Positions 1 through 8,599 of a DNA stretch of 64,000 bases are shown piece by piece (position 1 is the first letter of the stretch; every line of letters starts with the position of its first letter). A program made the position numbers and the translations under genes. Where the stretch lies: NCBI RefSeq assembly GCF_028596025.1, contig NZ_CP117167.1, positions 4,030,001-4,094,000 on the forward strand. Direction: 5' to 3'. A model generated the notes under the pieces. It saw only the letters and a list, made by a program, of their open reading frames with translations. It searched no databases and was not told where the DNA came from. Source of the stretch: Mucilaginibacter jinjuensis. GTDB lineage: Bacteria > Bacteroidota > Bacteroidia > Sphingobacteriales > Sphingobacteriaceae.

Positions 1-896
1 CACCGGATATTCCTCTGAACGTATCACGTAGTTTCTTACAGGCTGATAGCAACGTTAAAAAGATCAACAGCTACATTACTAAGAAAGTGGCTGACAAACT
101 GGCTGAGTTATTTAAAAATGACCGTAAAGCTTACGAAGACAAATGGAACGACATTGGCCTGTTTGTAAAATACGGTTTCCTGAGCGACGATAAATTCTAT
201 GACAAGGCGAAAGATTTTGTTTTATTAAAAAACACAGCTAAAGAAACTTTCACCTTAAATGAATACAAAGAGAAAGTAGAAGCTGAGCAAACCGATAAAG
301 ACGGCCAATTGGTTTACATCTATACCAACGATCCGGCTAAACAGGATGCCTTTATCCAATCGGCCAATCGCAAAGGTTATGATGTGTTATTGATGGACTC
401 TCCTATCGACACTCACTTTGTGAGCCACCTGGAGCAAAAACTGGATAAAACATCATTAAAACGTGTTGATGCTGATGTTGCCGATAAACTGATTAAGAAA
501 GAAGATGCCCCTGCACACATCTTAACCGACGAGCAAAGTGCTTCTGTAAAAACCATTTTCGATTCTGCTATTAACAAACCGGCCTTTAAGGTTGAGCTGG
601 AAAGCTTAAGCCCGGATGAGTTACCGGTAACTGTAACTATGGACGAGTTTATGCGCCGTATGAAAGATATGGCAGCTATGGGTGGCGGCATGAGTTTTTA
701 CGGCCAAATGCCTGATAATTACAAAGTGGTAGTTAACGCTAACCACAAATTAATTACCCGCATTTTAGGCGAAGAAAACGCAGATACCCAGGCTCAATTA
801 GCTAAACAAGCTTTTGACTTAGCACTGTTATCGCAAGGCTTATTAACCGGTGCCGAATTAACAGAGTTTGTGAACAGAAGTGTTAGTTTAATCTAA
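1..896 (+). CDS. htpG: Molecular chaperone HtpG (Hsp90), C-terminal part, 5' truncated by window
   Basis: This is the 3' part of an Hsp90-family ATP-dependent cytosolic chaperone gene. The reading frame is already open at base 3 and begins DIPLNVSRSFLQAD, which matches the HtpG middle domain; the GTG at 87 is an internal valine and not the start. The remaining ~298 residues cover the end of the middle domain and the C-terminal dimerisation domain. The N-terminal ATPase domain lies outside the window. The gene stops at 896 and is followed by an inverted repeat and a hairpin terminator. Identification rests on recognised family sequence and is confident. Confidence 0.93.
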   Translation, partial: PDIPLNVSRSFLQADSNVKKINSYITKKVADKLAELFKNDRKAYEDKWNDIGLFVKYGFLSDDKFYDKAKDFVLLKNTAKETFTLNEYKEKVEAEQTDKDGQLVYIYTNDPAKQDAFIQSANRKGYDVLLMDSPIDTHFVSHLEQKLDKTSLKRVDADVADKLIKKEDAPAHILTDEQSASVKTIFDSAINKPAFKVELESLSPDELPVTVTMDEFMRRMKDMAAMGGGMSFYGQMPDNYKVVVNANHKLITRILGEENADTQAQLAKQAFDLALLSQGLLTGAELTEFVNRSVSLI

Positions 897-911
897 CAAG
901 GGTTTCTCCCA

Positions 912-1008
912 CTTTGTCATTCCGACGAAGGAGGAATCTTATACGCCCTGCCATCTTAAAGCAAGACGAATAAGATCTCTCACTACGTTCGAGATGACGA
1001 ATGGTAAA
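912..1008. repeat. Imperfect intergenic inverted repeat (GTCATTCCGA... type)
   Basis: The left arm begins GTCATTCCGACGAAGGAGG and the right arm ends in CGTTCGAGATGAC; the arms are roughly complementary over ~26 bases with several mismatches. It lies between the htpG stop and its terminator. It resembles other short palindromic intergenic elements in this window. It has no coding content. Confidence 0.6.
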
Positions 1009-1013
1009 TACTT

Positions 1014-1040
1014 AAAAGCTGCTTTCGGGCAGCTTTTTTT
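1014..1040 (+). terminator. Rho-independent terminator downstream of htpG
   Basis: A stem of about 9 bp (AAAAGCTGC with GCAGCTTTT) closes a short TTTCGG-type loop and runs into a T7-8 tract. Orientation fits termination of htpG. Confidence 0.8.
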
Positions 1041-1090
1041 ATGCAATAAACTTTGGTATATTTAAATAATAAACCAAGTTGCCCACGCCC

Positions 1091-1170
1091 GTCATTGCGA
1101 GGTACGAAGCAATCGCGAACTTTACAGAGCCGCTCTGCTTATCGGGGATTGCTTCGTACCTCGCAATGAC
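1091..1170. repeat. Inverted repeat, GTCATTGCGAGG family, copy 1
   Basis: Two perfectly complementary 24-base arms (1091-1114 and 1147-1170) begin and end with GTCATTGCGAGG and its complement. They are separated by 32 bases. A second copy with the same outer arms is at 5548-5632. It is a dispersed palindromic element without coding capacity. Confidence 0.85.
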
Positions 1171-1205
1171 GAGTAAAGGCCTATAAACCAATAAAGTTCA
1201 TTGCC

Positions 1206-1718
1206 ATGAAATCAATAAAACACATCCTCATCCTATTCATTGCCCTCACAACCATTACCACTGCATTCGCCCAAACAACACCAACCAAGGCCGATAAAAA
1301 GAAAGCCCAGCAAGATGCCGTAAAAGCATTGGTTGAATCGCAGCATTATACATTTATAGCGCAATACGCTAACCCGCTGGGTGGTGGCCACCGTTATCTT
1401 ACCTCTGATTATGATCTTAAAATCAGGAAAGATTCATTGATTGCTTACCTGCCTTATTTTGGCCGGGCTTATTTTGATACAGGTTATGGCAGCAGCGACA
1501 ACGGCATTAAGTTTACCTCAACCAAGTTTACCTACAAAATAACTGCTAAGAAAAAAGGTGGCTGGGATGTAATTATCAAACCGTCCGACGTAAAGTATAT
1601 GGATACTGTTAACATGTATATTTCTGCCGATGGCTATACCAATGTACAGTTTACCATCACCAACAAAAGCGCCATTTCATTTGACGGGGTTTTAAAGGAT
1701 AAGGCAACGAAGAAGTAA
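1206..1718 (+). CDS. DUF4251 domain-containing secreted protein
   Basis: The 170-residue product has a clear signal peptide (residues 1-22, cleavage near AFA-QTT), so it is probably periplasmic or surface-associated. The body matches DUF4251, a Bacteroidota-restricted family. Recognisable segments are the YLPYFGRAY-like motif near residues 83-91, the GIKFTSTKFTYK strand and the GGWDVIIKP motif. The function of the family is unknown to me. The gene stands alone, bounded by an inverted repeat upstream and an AT-rich repeat downstream that separates it from the convergent fdhF-like gene. The ATG at 1206 fits the signal peptide exactly. Confidence 0.8.
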   Translation: MKSIKHILILFIALTTITTAFAQTTPTKADKKKAQQDAVKALVESQHYTFIAQYANPLGGGHRYLTSDYDLKIRKDSLIAYLPYFGRAYFDTGYGSSDNGIKFTSTKFTYKITAKKKGGWDVIIKPSDVKYMDTVNMYISADGYTNVQFTITNKSAISFDGVLKDKATKK

Positions 1719-1721
1719 TTT

Positions 1722-1815
1722 TAATTTGTCAATTAGTTAATTTGTCGATTTGACAATGCTTTTCAAAAAGGCATTTCATTAACAAATTACCGAATTGACA
1801 AATTATCTAATTAGC
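1722..1815. repeat. AT-rich inverted repeat, AATTTGTCAATT family, copy 1 (likely bidirectional terminator)
   Basis: Arms built from AATTTGTCAATTAGTTAATTTGT and a near complement flank an inner ATGC-TTTT / AAAA-GGCAT hairpin. The element fills the whole gap between two convergent genes, so it could end transcription from both sides. Related copies lie at 5375-5443 and 49877-50036. Confidence 0.65.
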
Positions 1816-4131
1816 TTCATGCTTCCTAATCTTCACAAAAACCAGCTTACTCGTAGGCGTATTGCTTTTATCAGCAGCGCTGCTTAATGGGATCAGCACG
1901 TTTCCTTCTGGATAATAAACTGCTGTATTACGTTCTGGAATATCATAAGCTACGATGATAAACAAACGGGCAACTCGCTCTATTCCATCATAATGGCTCG
2001 ATATATCAACCTTATCCCCTGCCTTAAAACCTGCTTTGGCAATATCTGCAGGGTTCATAAATATTACCCGGCGTTCGTTGTGGATGCCGCGGTAACGGTC
2101 TTCCATACCGTAAATAGTGGTATTAAACTGGTCGTGGCTACGGATGGTGGTGAGATAGTATTCATCAGCTTTGGGTTCATGCTTCGGCAAGCCGGCAATA
2201 TTAAAGGCTGCTTTGCCACCCCAATCAGGCGTTTCAAACTTGCCGGCACGTGGTGCATTAGGCAGATAAAAACCACCCGGCTTACGGATCTGCTTGTTAT
2301 ACTCCTCGAAACCCGGAATTACCTTTTCAATATCATCGCGGATGTTATCATAGCTTTCCATATAGCGGTCCCAGGGCACAACAGATTTGCTGCCCAAAAC
2401 TGCTTTAGCCAGGTTACAAACGATAAATGATTCGCTCATCAGATCATCAGAAACCGGATCGAGCACGCCTTTTGATTGCTGCACCACACCCATAGAGTTT
2501 TCGCAGCTTACAATCTGGGGTACACCGTTTATCACATCCTTATCGCTGCGCGCAAAGGTGGGTAGGATAATTGATTCCTCTCCCGTAATTAAATGTCCCC
2601 TGTTTAACTTGGTCGATATATTAACGGTAAGCTTGGTTTTACGCATAGCTTCGGCCGTAAAAGTGGTATCTGGCGTGGCCGAAAGGAAATTACCACCCAT
2701 AGCAAAAAATACTTGCAACCTGCCATCATGCATTGCCTGGATTGATTCAACCACATCAAAACCATGTTCTTTAGGTGGATCAAAGCCATATACCTCTTTA
2801 ATGGCCGCCAGTTGTGCCGGTTTGGGTTTATCCCAAATCATCATGGTGCGGTTTCCCTGCACATTGCTATGCCCGCGTACCGGGCACAATCCTGATCCCG
2901 GTTTGCCGATACTACCTTTTAACAACACAAGGTTTACAATTTCCTTAACTGTATCTACCCCATTTTTTTGCTGGGTGATCCCCATGGCCCAGCATACAAT
3001 AATGCGTTTCTTATGCGCTATCATATCAGCTGCTTCACGAATCTGGGCTACCGGCACACCGCAGGCTTTAGCTAAATCCTCAACTTTGTATTGTTGGATA
3101 TGCTCTACAAACTGCTCGTAATTAACCGTGCTTTCCTGTATAAATTTATGGTCGAAAACCTCATCGGGAGTTTTCATTTCGGCCTGATATAGTAACAGTT
3201 CAATAGCTTTCAGCAAAGCCATATCGCCGTTTATTTTTACCTGCAAATACAGATCGGCCAGTTGTACGCTTGTGCCTACAAAACCACGCACAGTCTGCGG
3301 ATCTTTAAAAGCCATCAGTCCGGCCTCCTTAAGCGGATTTATGGCGATGATTTTAGCATCTTTCTCTTTAGCCTTGCGCAAGGCCGTAAGCATCCGCGGG
3401 TGATTGGTACCGGGGTTCTGCCCCATAATAATCAGCAGGTCAGTATCATGAATATCCTCGAGCGTAACCGTCCCCTTACCTATACCGATTGATTCGGCCA
3501 AACCAACGCTGGTTGATTCGTGGCACATGTTAGAGCAATCGGGCATATTATTGGTTCCATACTCTCTCACAAATAACTGGTATAAGAACGAAGCCTCGTT
3601 ACTGGTTCGGCCAGATGTATAAAAAGCAGCCTCGTTAGGTGAATCGAGGGTATTTAAATGCTCCGCGATCTTTTTAAATGCCCAATCCCAGGTTACCGGT
3701 TGATAATGTGTACCGCCTTTAGGCAAATAAACCGGCTGGGCAATCCGGCCCTTTTTGCCGATATGCATATCATCCAGTTTAGCCAGATCAGCAATTGAAT
3801 TTTGGGCGAAGAACTCAGCGGTCAACTTCTTGGTAGTCGCCTCTTCGGCTAATGCCTTTGCCCCATTCTCACAATATTCGGCAATGGGCGAACGGTCATC
3901 ATCCGGGTCGGGCCAGGCACAGCTCGAGCAATCAAAGCCACCTTTTTGGTTCATCTTCAGCAAAGCACCCATACCACGGGTAGCACCTGTTTCTTCCAGA
4001 ATATCTTCAAAAGCTTTCAACACAGCCGGAATACCCGCAGCCCACTTTTTAGGCTCGGTTACCTTAAACTTATTCGATAACTCTTCCGGGTTTTCGGCGT
4101 TAGGTTGCGGTACTTCCTGTTCTTTACTCAT
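1807..4131 (-). CDS. FdhF/YdeP family molybdopterin oxidoreductase (formate dehydrogenase-like alpha subunit)
   Basis: This 774-residue cytosolic molybdo-bis(MGD) enzyme belongs to the FdhF/YdeP family, which is related to formate dehydrogenase H. Candidate cluster cysteines are C68, C71 (DCSSCAWPDPDD) and C87 in the N-terminal segment typical of YdeP proteins. SNMCHEST places Cys203-His204 at the likely metal-site position; there is no selenocysteine. The C-terminal third carries the MGD-binding cap (RSHDQFNTTIYG motif). It is the last gene of a three-gene operon behind fdhD and a small conserved ORF, whose end overlaps its start by 8 bases. No electron-transfer or membrane subunit is encoded nearby, so the redox partner and true substrate are unknown. 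Formate oxidation is an inference; acid resistance has been reported for YdeP in E. coli. Confidence 0.88.
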   Translation of the reverse strand: MSKEQEVPQPNAENPEELSNKFKVTEPKKWAAGIPAVLKAFEDILEETGATRGMGALLKMNQKGGFDCSSCAWPDPDDDRSPIAEYCENGAKALAEEATTKKLTAEFFAQNSIADLAKLDDMHIGKKGRIAQPVYLPKGGTHYQPVTWDWAFKKIAEHLNTLDSPNEAAFYTSGRTSNEASFLYQLFVREYGTNNMPDCSNMCHESTSVGLAESIGIGKGTVTLEDIHDTDLLIIMGQNPGTNHPRMLTALRKAKEKDAKIIAINPLKEAGLMAFKDPQTVRGFVGTSVQLADLYLQVKINGDMALLKAIELLLYQAEMKTPDEVFDHKFIQESTVNYEQFVEHIQQYKVEDLAKACGVPVAQIREAADMIAHKKRIIVCWAMGITQQKNGVDTVKEIVNLVLLKGSIGKPGSGLCPVRGHSNVQGNRTMMIWDKPKPAQLAAIKEVYGFDPPKEHGFDVVESIQAMHDGRLQVFFAMGGNFLSATPDTTFTAEAMRKTKLTVNISTKLNRGHLITGEESIILPTFARSDKDVINGVPQIVSCENSMGVVQQSKGVLDPVSDDLMSESFIVCNLAKAVLGSKSVVPWDRYMESYDNIRDDIEKVIPGFEEYNKQIRKPGGFYLPNAPRAGKFETPDWGGKAAFNIAGLPKHEPKADEYYLTTIRSHDQFNTTIYGMEDRYRGIHNERRVIFMNPADIAKAGFKAGDKVDISSHYDGIERVARLFIIVAYDIPERNTAVYYPEGNVLIPLSSAADKSNTPTSKLVFVKIRKHEAN

Positions 4132-4483
4132 GGCTTTTTACGGCTAATGGATTGGGGTAATTATCGCTCTGGTCTTCCTCTACATTATCGAGGCAGGTAA
4201 AATCTTTCTCTACCAATAATTGCAGCGGACCGCCATTGCCTTGAATGCCTACGCGGTCTGTGCCTGTCCAGTCATCAGCCAAAGCTTCGGGTACAAACAG
4301 GGTGATAATGTTATTTTTAAAGGTAGCAAACAGGTTCTCCTGCATAGTGCGCTGTAAAACGTAGGTCAGGGTATCGTCGCCAAAATCAACTACTTCTTTC
4401 ATCACGCCTTCATGGGCGAACCGTTCAACTTCACTTTTGGTTAATCTAAAACGTATAGCATTAGCTTTAATCCTGATCTTCAT
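4124..4483 (-). CDS. Small conserved protein of the fdhD-fdhF operon (DUF7009-like)
   Basis: This 119-residue soluble protein starts MKIRIKANAIRFRLTKSEVE. It has no signal peptide or membrane segment and no metal-binding motif I can recognise. I recall similar small proteins beside fdhF/fdhD in Bacteroidota (possibly DUF7009), but the family assignment is tentative. Its start overlaps the fdhD stop by four bases (ATGA), and its end overlaps the fdhF-like start by 8 bases, so the three are translationally coupled. The location suggests a maturation or assembly role for the molybdoenzyme; this is inferred from context alone. Confidence 0.75.
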   Translation of the reverse strand: MKIRIKANAIRFRLTKSEVERFAHEGVMKEVVDFGDDTLTYVLQRTMQENLFATFKNNIITLFVPEALADDWTGTDRVGIQGNGGPLQLLVEKDFTCLDNVEEDQSDNYPNPLAVKSHE

Positions 4484-5352
4484 AGCTCTGGGGTATTTTG
4501 TATAGTGTTAGTTATTCGATGTGCTGCGGTATAAATATTGAATCGCTGGTTACGCAGAAAGCCAACGAGGGTAACATTAAATTCTTCGGCCAGTTGCACG
4601 GCCAGTGTTGATGGCGCACCAACCGCTGCAATAATATTAATGCCTGCCATTACGGCCTTTTGTACCAGTTCGAAACTGGCGCGTCCGCTCAGTAACAGAA
4701 CCCGGTTATTTAATGGCAATTGGTTGTTAGTTAAAGCAGCACCGATCAGTTTATCCAGCGCATTATGCCGGCCTACGTCCTCACGCACTATTAGTAATTG
4801 GCCATCGGTAGTAAACAATGCTGAAGCGTGTAAACCTCCTGTATCAGCAAAAACTTCCTGGCTATTTTCTAAAATCTGTGGTAAACTAATTAACGTTTGT
4901 GCGTCAATGCTGTTATTATTTTCAATGAATGAACTGTGCTCACTCACCGTACGGATGGCATTGATAGAACCCTTCCCACAAACGCCACAGCTGGATGTGG
5001 TATAAAAGTTACGCTCGCTATTGCGCAGGTTAGGCACAATGCCCGGTTTAAGGCTTACCTGTATTACGTTCTCTTTATTTTCGGCGCAGGCTATAAAACA
5101 ATGCGAGGCTTCGGCTACATCAGTGCTATTTTTAATAATGCCTTCGGTAAATAAAAAGCCGGTGGCCAGTTCGGCATCGTTGCCCGGTGTGCGCATGGTA
5201 ACCGATACGTTTTGGGTTTGCCTGTTTTCGGTTTCGCCATATTCCAGCCTGATTTCCAGCGGCTCTTCGGCAGCCAGCATATCTGTTTGGGCGAAGCTAC
5301 CCTGGCTGTTTACTTTAATAATGGGTAATATGGCGATGGATTCGGCAATCAT
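4480..5352 (-). CDS. fdhD: Formate dehydrogenase accessory sulfurtransferase FdhD
   Basis: FdhD takes sulfur from a cysteine desulfurase (IscS-type) and passes it to the molybdenum cofactor of formate dehydrogenases. The 290-residue product has the defining motif TTSSCGVCGKGSI with Cys122 and Cys125, and family blocks TRTPGND-type, TGGLHASALF and VGRHNALDKLIG, followed by LLLSGRASFELVQKA. Its length is normal for the family. It is the first gene of the fdhD / small ORF / fdhF-like operon. The upstream gap holds three repeats and no evident strong promoter, so the operon promoter is unresolved. Confidence 0.95.
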   Translation of the reverse strand: MIAESIAILPIIKVNSQGSFAQTDMLAAEEPLEIRLEYGETENRQTQNVSVTMRTPGNDAELATGFLFTEGIIKNSTDVAEASHCFIACAENKENVIQVSLKPGIVPNLRNSERNFYTTSSCGVCGKGSINAIRTVSEHSSFIENNNSIDAQTLISLPQILENSQEVFADTGGLHASALFTTDGQLLIVREDVGRHNALDKLIGAALTNNQLPLNNRVLLLSGRASFELVQKAVMAGINIIAAVGAPSTLAVQLAEEFNVTLVGFLRNQRFNIYTAAHRITNTIQNTPEL

Positions 5353-5374
5353 ATATAAATATACAATTAGCCTT

Positions 5375-5443
5375 TACAATTGTTATAATTTGTCGATTTG
5401 GCAATTAGTTAATTTGTCAATAAATAAATTTGACAAATTAATA
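5375..5443. repeat. AT-rich inverted repeat, AATTTGTCAATT family, copy 2
   Basis: The region contains AATTTGTCGATT, GGCAATTAGTTAATTTGTC and a terminal AATTTGACAAATTAAT, which can pair with one another. It sits directly upstream of fdhD and shares the unit seen at 1722 and 49877. Confidence 0.55.
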
Positions 5444-5547
5444 CTCTTGATAATAATTTAAAGTGAATAATTGGAGTTGTGGATACTCTTAATTAAAAGT
5501 TTCAAATGACGTATCTGAACCAATGTGAGACTTACTTGTCCCATTTT

Positions 5548-5632
5548 GTCATTGCGAGGTACGAAGCAATCTCGTAGCGATACAAATCCGATATGCTTAC
5601 TACGAGATTGCCACGCTATCGCTCGCAATGAC
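5548..5632. repeat. Inverted repeat, GTCATTGCGAGG family, copy 2
   Basis: The left arm starts GTCATTGCGAGGTACGAAG and continues to CTCGTA; the right arm reads back from GTCATTGCGAGC to TACGAG. The outer 11-12 bases match copy 1 at 1091-1170, while the right arm differs internally (CACGCTATCGCTCG). Short ORFs predicted across it are artefacts. Confidence 0.8.
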
Positions 5633-5789
5633 AAATTTTATATTCTATGTTATCAAATCATCCTTTCCATTTCTACTGACCATATTATCAGCATATCCCT
5701 CTCAAGCTATAAGCCCAAAAGGAACAAAACAAATATCTGAGGCTGATTTGACATTTATGCTGGCGACGTTTTGACAGCACCGTAAGGGT

Positions 5790-5860
5790 GTCATACTGAG
5801 CTCCGTCGAAGTATGGTGCAGATAGCCTACCCACCATACTTCGACGGAGCTCAGCATGAC
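5790..5860. repeat. Inverted repeat, GTCATACTGAGCTCCG family
   Basis: Two 29-base arms, 5790-5818 and 5832-5860, are complementary except for one mismatch. They are separated by a 13-base loop. The element lies just past the 3' end of the glucosidase gene (minus strand) and could act as a transcription terminator or mRNA 3'-end protector. Confidence 0.85.
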
Positions 5861-5868
5861 AGGCCCGG

Positions 5869-8484
5869 TTATGCATCCGGGTGCAAGCTCAAATTCAGTG
5901 AATTTACTATCAAACCCGTCCATCCTGTTTGGTGAGAAGCGCCGAGGCCTTTGCCTGTATCACCGTCAAAATATTCGTGGAATAGGATATGATCTGCAAA
6001 GGCAGGGTCAGTTTGTATTTTGGTATTGGTGCCGAACACCGGGCGTTGGCCATCTTTGTTTTTTCTGAAGATACCTGACAGACGCTTACGGATCTCATCG
6101 GCGATATCTTTCAAATTCATAAATATGCCAGATCCGGTTGGGCATTCAACCTTAAACTCATCGCCATAGTATTGGTAAAAACGTTCGAGGCTTTCTATAA
6201 TGAGATAGTTCATCGGCAGCCATATTGGGCCACGCCAGTTGCTGTTACCGCCAAATAAACCACTGTCGCTTTCGGCAGGTAAGTATTTTACGCTAAATTC
6301 TTTGCCACCAGCCATAATACGGAACGGGTTATCGAGGTGATATTTTGATACCGAACGGATGCCGTAATCGCTCAGAAACTCGCCTTCGTCCAGCATGTGT
6401 TTCAGCAGCATTTTCATACGGTGCCCGCGCAGTAAGCTCACCAAACGCTTACCATCGGCATTACTTTCGTTGAGGCGCGAGATCTGATCTGCCAGATCGG
6501 GGCGGTTATCGTAAAACCACTTAAAACGCTGGTTAAAAATCGGGCTGTTCAGTACATCTTCCGCCTCCAGCACTTCAACAGCAAACATCGGGATCAAACC
6601 TACTACACTACGTACTTTTAAACGTTGGGTAGTACCATCGGGCAATTCCAATCCATCATAAAAAAAGCCGTCTTCTTCGTCCCACAAGCCGTCTTTGCTG
6701 TCACCCATGCTCGACATAGCACCGGCGATATACATAAAGTGGTCGAAGAACTTCACGCCTATCTCCTCGTAAGTTTTATTAACCGTGGCCAGTTCAATGG
6801 CAATACGCATTAAATTAAGCGAGTACATAGCCATCCAGCTGGTACCGTCAGCCTGTTCCATGTAACCGCCTGTTGGCAGTGGGGCATTACGATCGAAAAC
6901 ACCAATGTTATCTAAACCCAAAAAACCACCCTCGAAAATATTGTTACCTGCCGAATCCTTACGGTTTACCCACCAGGTAAAATTGAGCATCAGTTTATGG
7001 AAAACGGTTTCGAGGAAAAAAAGATCACCCTTACCACCGTTTGCCAGCTTATCAATTTTATAAACATTCCAGGTAGCCATAGCATGCACAGGAGGATTGG
7101 TATCGCCCATGGCCCATTCATACGCGGGTAGCTGACCGTTGGGGTGCATATACCATTCGCGGGTAAGCAATATGAGTTGCTGTTTGGCAAAGTCAGAATC
7201 TACCTTGGCTAAAGGCAGGCAATGGAACGACAAATCCCAGGCGGCAAACCAGGGGTACTCCCATTTATCGGGCATCGAGATAATTTCGCGTGCTGTTAAA
7301 TGCTGCCAATCGTAATTGCGCATTTTAAAACGTTCGGCCGGTGGTTTAGGCTGATCGGGGTCGCCGTTGAGCCACTGAAATACGTTATAATTATAAAACT
7401 GCTTGCTCCACAGCATACCGGCAAAAGCCTGGCGCTGCACCATTGCAGTTTCGGGGTTAGGAACACCTTGTTGCACATCGGCATAAAATTCATCAGCCTC
7501 TTTTACACGGGTATCAAATATCGAATCAAAATCGCTGAAATTATTAGCCGGATTTTTAGTGAGTCGCAGATGTAGCTCCACACTTTTACGAGCCGGAATA
7601 ACCAGATCATAATTAGCTGCAGCCTTTGTACCCTTTTGTTGTGGGTTTACAGTTGGCGAACCATGCACCAGGTGGTCATTTATACCATCTTTAGGATAAG
7701 GTTTCCCGTTATCGAAATTATAAAGACGCTTTGTATTGGTTTCATTATCGCAGAATAGCCATTCTGGGTTTCCATCGGCCATCAGCCAGTATTCTCCAAT
7801 ATTTTTACTGTACAAACCAATCGCCTTCGGCGAATCAACACTTATACTCGGCACACTCACATGCCTGCCCCAGGCCCAGGTATTACGAAACCAAACAGTT
7901 GGCAGCACATTAATTGGGGCATCAACACCGGCACGGTTATGCACGGTAATTTTAATCAGTATATCATCGCAGGTATTTTTGGCATATTCAACAAACACAT
8001 CAAAATATTCGTCGTGTTCAAAAATGCCGGTATCAATCAGTTCAAATTCTGGTTCGTTGCGCGATCTTTGCGCATTTACCGTTTTTAACCGCTCGTAAGG
8101 ATAGGCCTGCTGCGGATATTTGTACAGCATTTTCATGTACGAATGTGTAGGCGTACTATCTAAATAATAGTAAAGCTCCTTTACGTCCTCGCCATGATTA
8201 CCTTCCGGATTTGTGAGGCCGAAGTAGCGTTCTTTAATAATAGGATCTTTCTTATTCCATAAAGCTATAGCAAAACAAAGATATTGCTGATCATCGCAAA
8301 TACCAGCAATACCTTCCTCGCTCCAGCGGTAGGCCTTGCTTCGGGCCATATCATGCGTTATGTAATTCCAGGCATCGCCATTAGCGCTATAATCCTCGCG
8401 GACTGTGCCCCACTGGCGGTCGCTTACATAAGGCCCCCAGTGTTTCCAGCTGGCATCTTTGAGTCTCGTTTGTTCGGTATTCAT
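5869..8484 (-). CDS. GH63-like glucosidase / MGH1-like glycoside hydrolase
   Basis: This 871-residue protein matches the bacterial GH63-type (mannosyl-/glucosidase-like) family with an (alpha/alpha)6-barrel catalytic domain. Seen motifs are WEYPWFAAWDLSFH at 408-421, PAYEWAMGDTNPP at 453-465, NWRGPIW at 749-755, FHEYFDGDTG at 835-844 and HQTGWTG at 851-857. They line the active site in GH63 and related inverting enzymes. No signal peptide is visible, which suggests a cytosolic enzyme acting on an imported or stored oligosaccharide. The substrate is unknown. The gene is monocistronic, divergent from the first EPS glycosyltransferase across a 115-base gap. Length is typical for bacterial members. 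Confidence 0.85.
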   Translation of the reverse strand: MNTEQTRLKDASWKHWGPYVSDRQWGTVREDYSANGDAWNYITHDMARSKAYRWSEEGIAGICDDQQYLCFAIALWNKKDPIIKERYFGLTNPEGNHGEDVKELYYYLDSTPTHSYMKMLYKYPQQAYPYERLKTVNAQRSRNEPEFELIDTGIFEHDEYFDVFVEYAKNTCDDILIKITVHNRAGVDAPINVLPTVWFRNTWAWGRHVSVPSISVDSPKAIGLYSKNIGEYWLMADGNPEWLFCDNETNTKRLYNFDNGKPYPKDGINDHLVHGSPTVNPQQKGTKAAANYDLVIPARKSVELHLRLTKNPANNFSDFDSIFDTRVKEADEFYADVQQGVPNPETAMVQRQAFAGMLWSKQFYNYNVFQWLNGDPDQPKPPAERFKMRNYDWQHLTAREIISMPDKWEYPWFAAWDLSFHCLPLAKVDSDFAKQQLILLTREWYMHPNGQLPAYEWAMGDTNPPVHAMATWNVYKIDKLANGGKGDLFFLETVFHKLMLNFTWWVNRKDSAGNNIFEGGFLGLDNIGVFDRNAPLPTGGYMEQADGTSWMAMYSLNLMRIAIELATVNKTYEEIGVKFFDHFMYIAGAMSSMGDSKDGLWDEEDGFFYDGLELPDGTTQRLKVRSVVGLIPMFAVEVLEAEDVLNSPIFNQRFKWFYDNRPDLADQISRLNESNADGKRLVSLLRGHRMKMLLKHMLDEGEFLSDYGIRSVSKYHLDNPFRIMAGGKEFSVKYLPAESDSGLFGGNSNWRGPIWLPMNYLIIESLERFYQYYGDEFKVECPTGSGIFMNLKDIADEIRKRLSGIFRKNKDGQRPVFGTNTKIQTDPAFADHILFHEYFDGDTGKGLGASHQTGWTGLIVNSLNLSLHPDA

Positions 8485-8599
8485 CTATTGGTTAAACAGC
8501 TTGCCTCAATAATAATTTATAATAACGTAACTTAAATATAAAGATTGATGTAAAAGGCTTTATTTTACAATTAAAATAGTTTACTAATTTGCAGACAGT

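Noticed and set aside
2387..3121. 244-aa plus-strand ORF antisense to the fdhF-like gene
   Set aside because: Shadow frame of a strongly supported coding sequence; no domain.
5525..5740. ORF of 71 aa across the GTCATTGCGAGG repeat (contains RGTKQSRSD-like text)
   Set aside because: The reading frame is produced by the inverted repeat; the same peptide text is a common artefact of such repeats and there is no start context or family.
5688..5923. Short minus-strand ORFs across the 5790-5860 repeat
   Set aside because: They arise from the palindrome and overlap the glucosidase end; no homology or signal seen.
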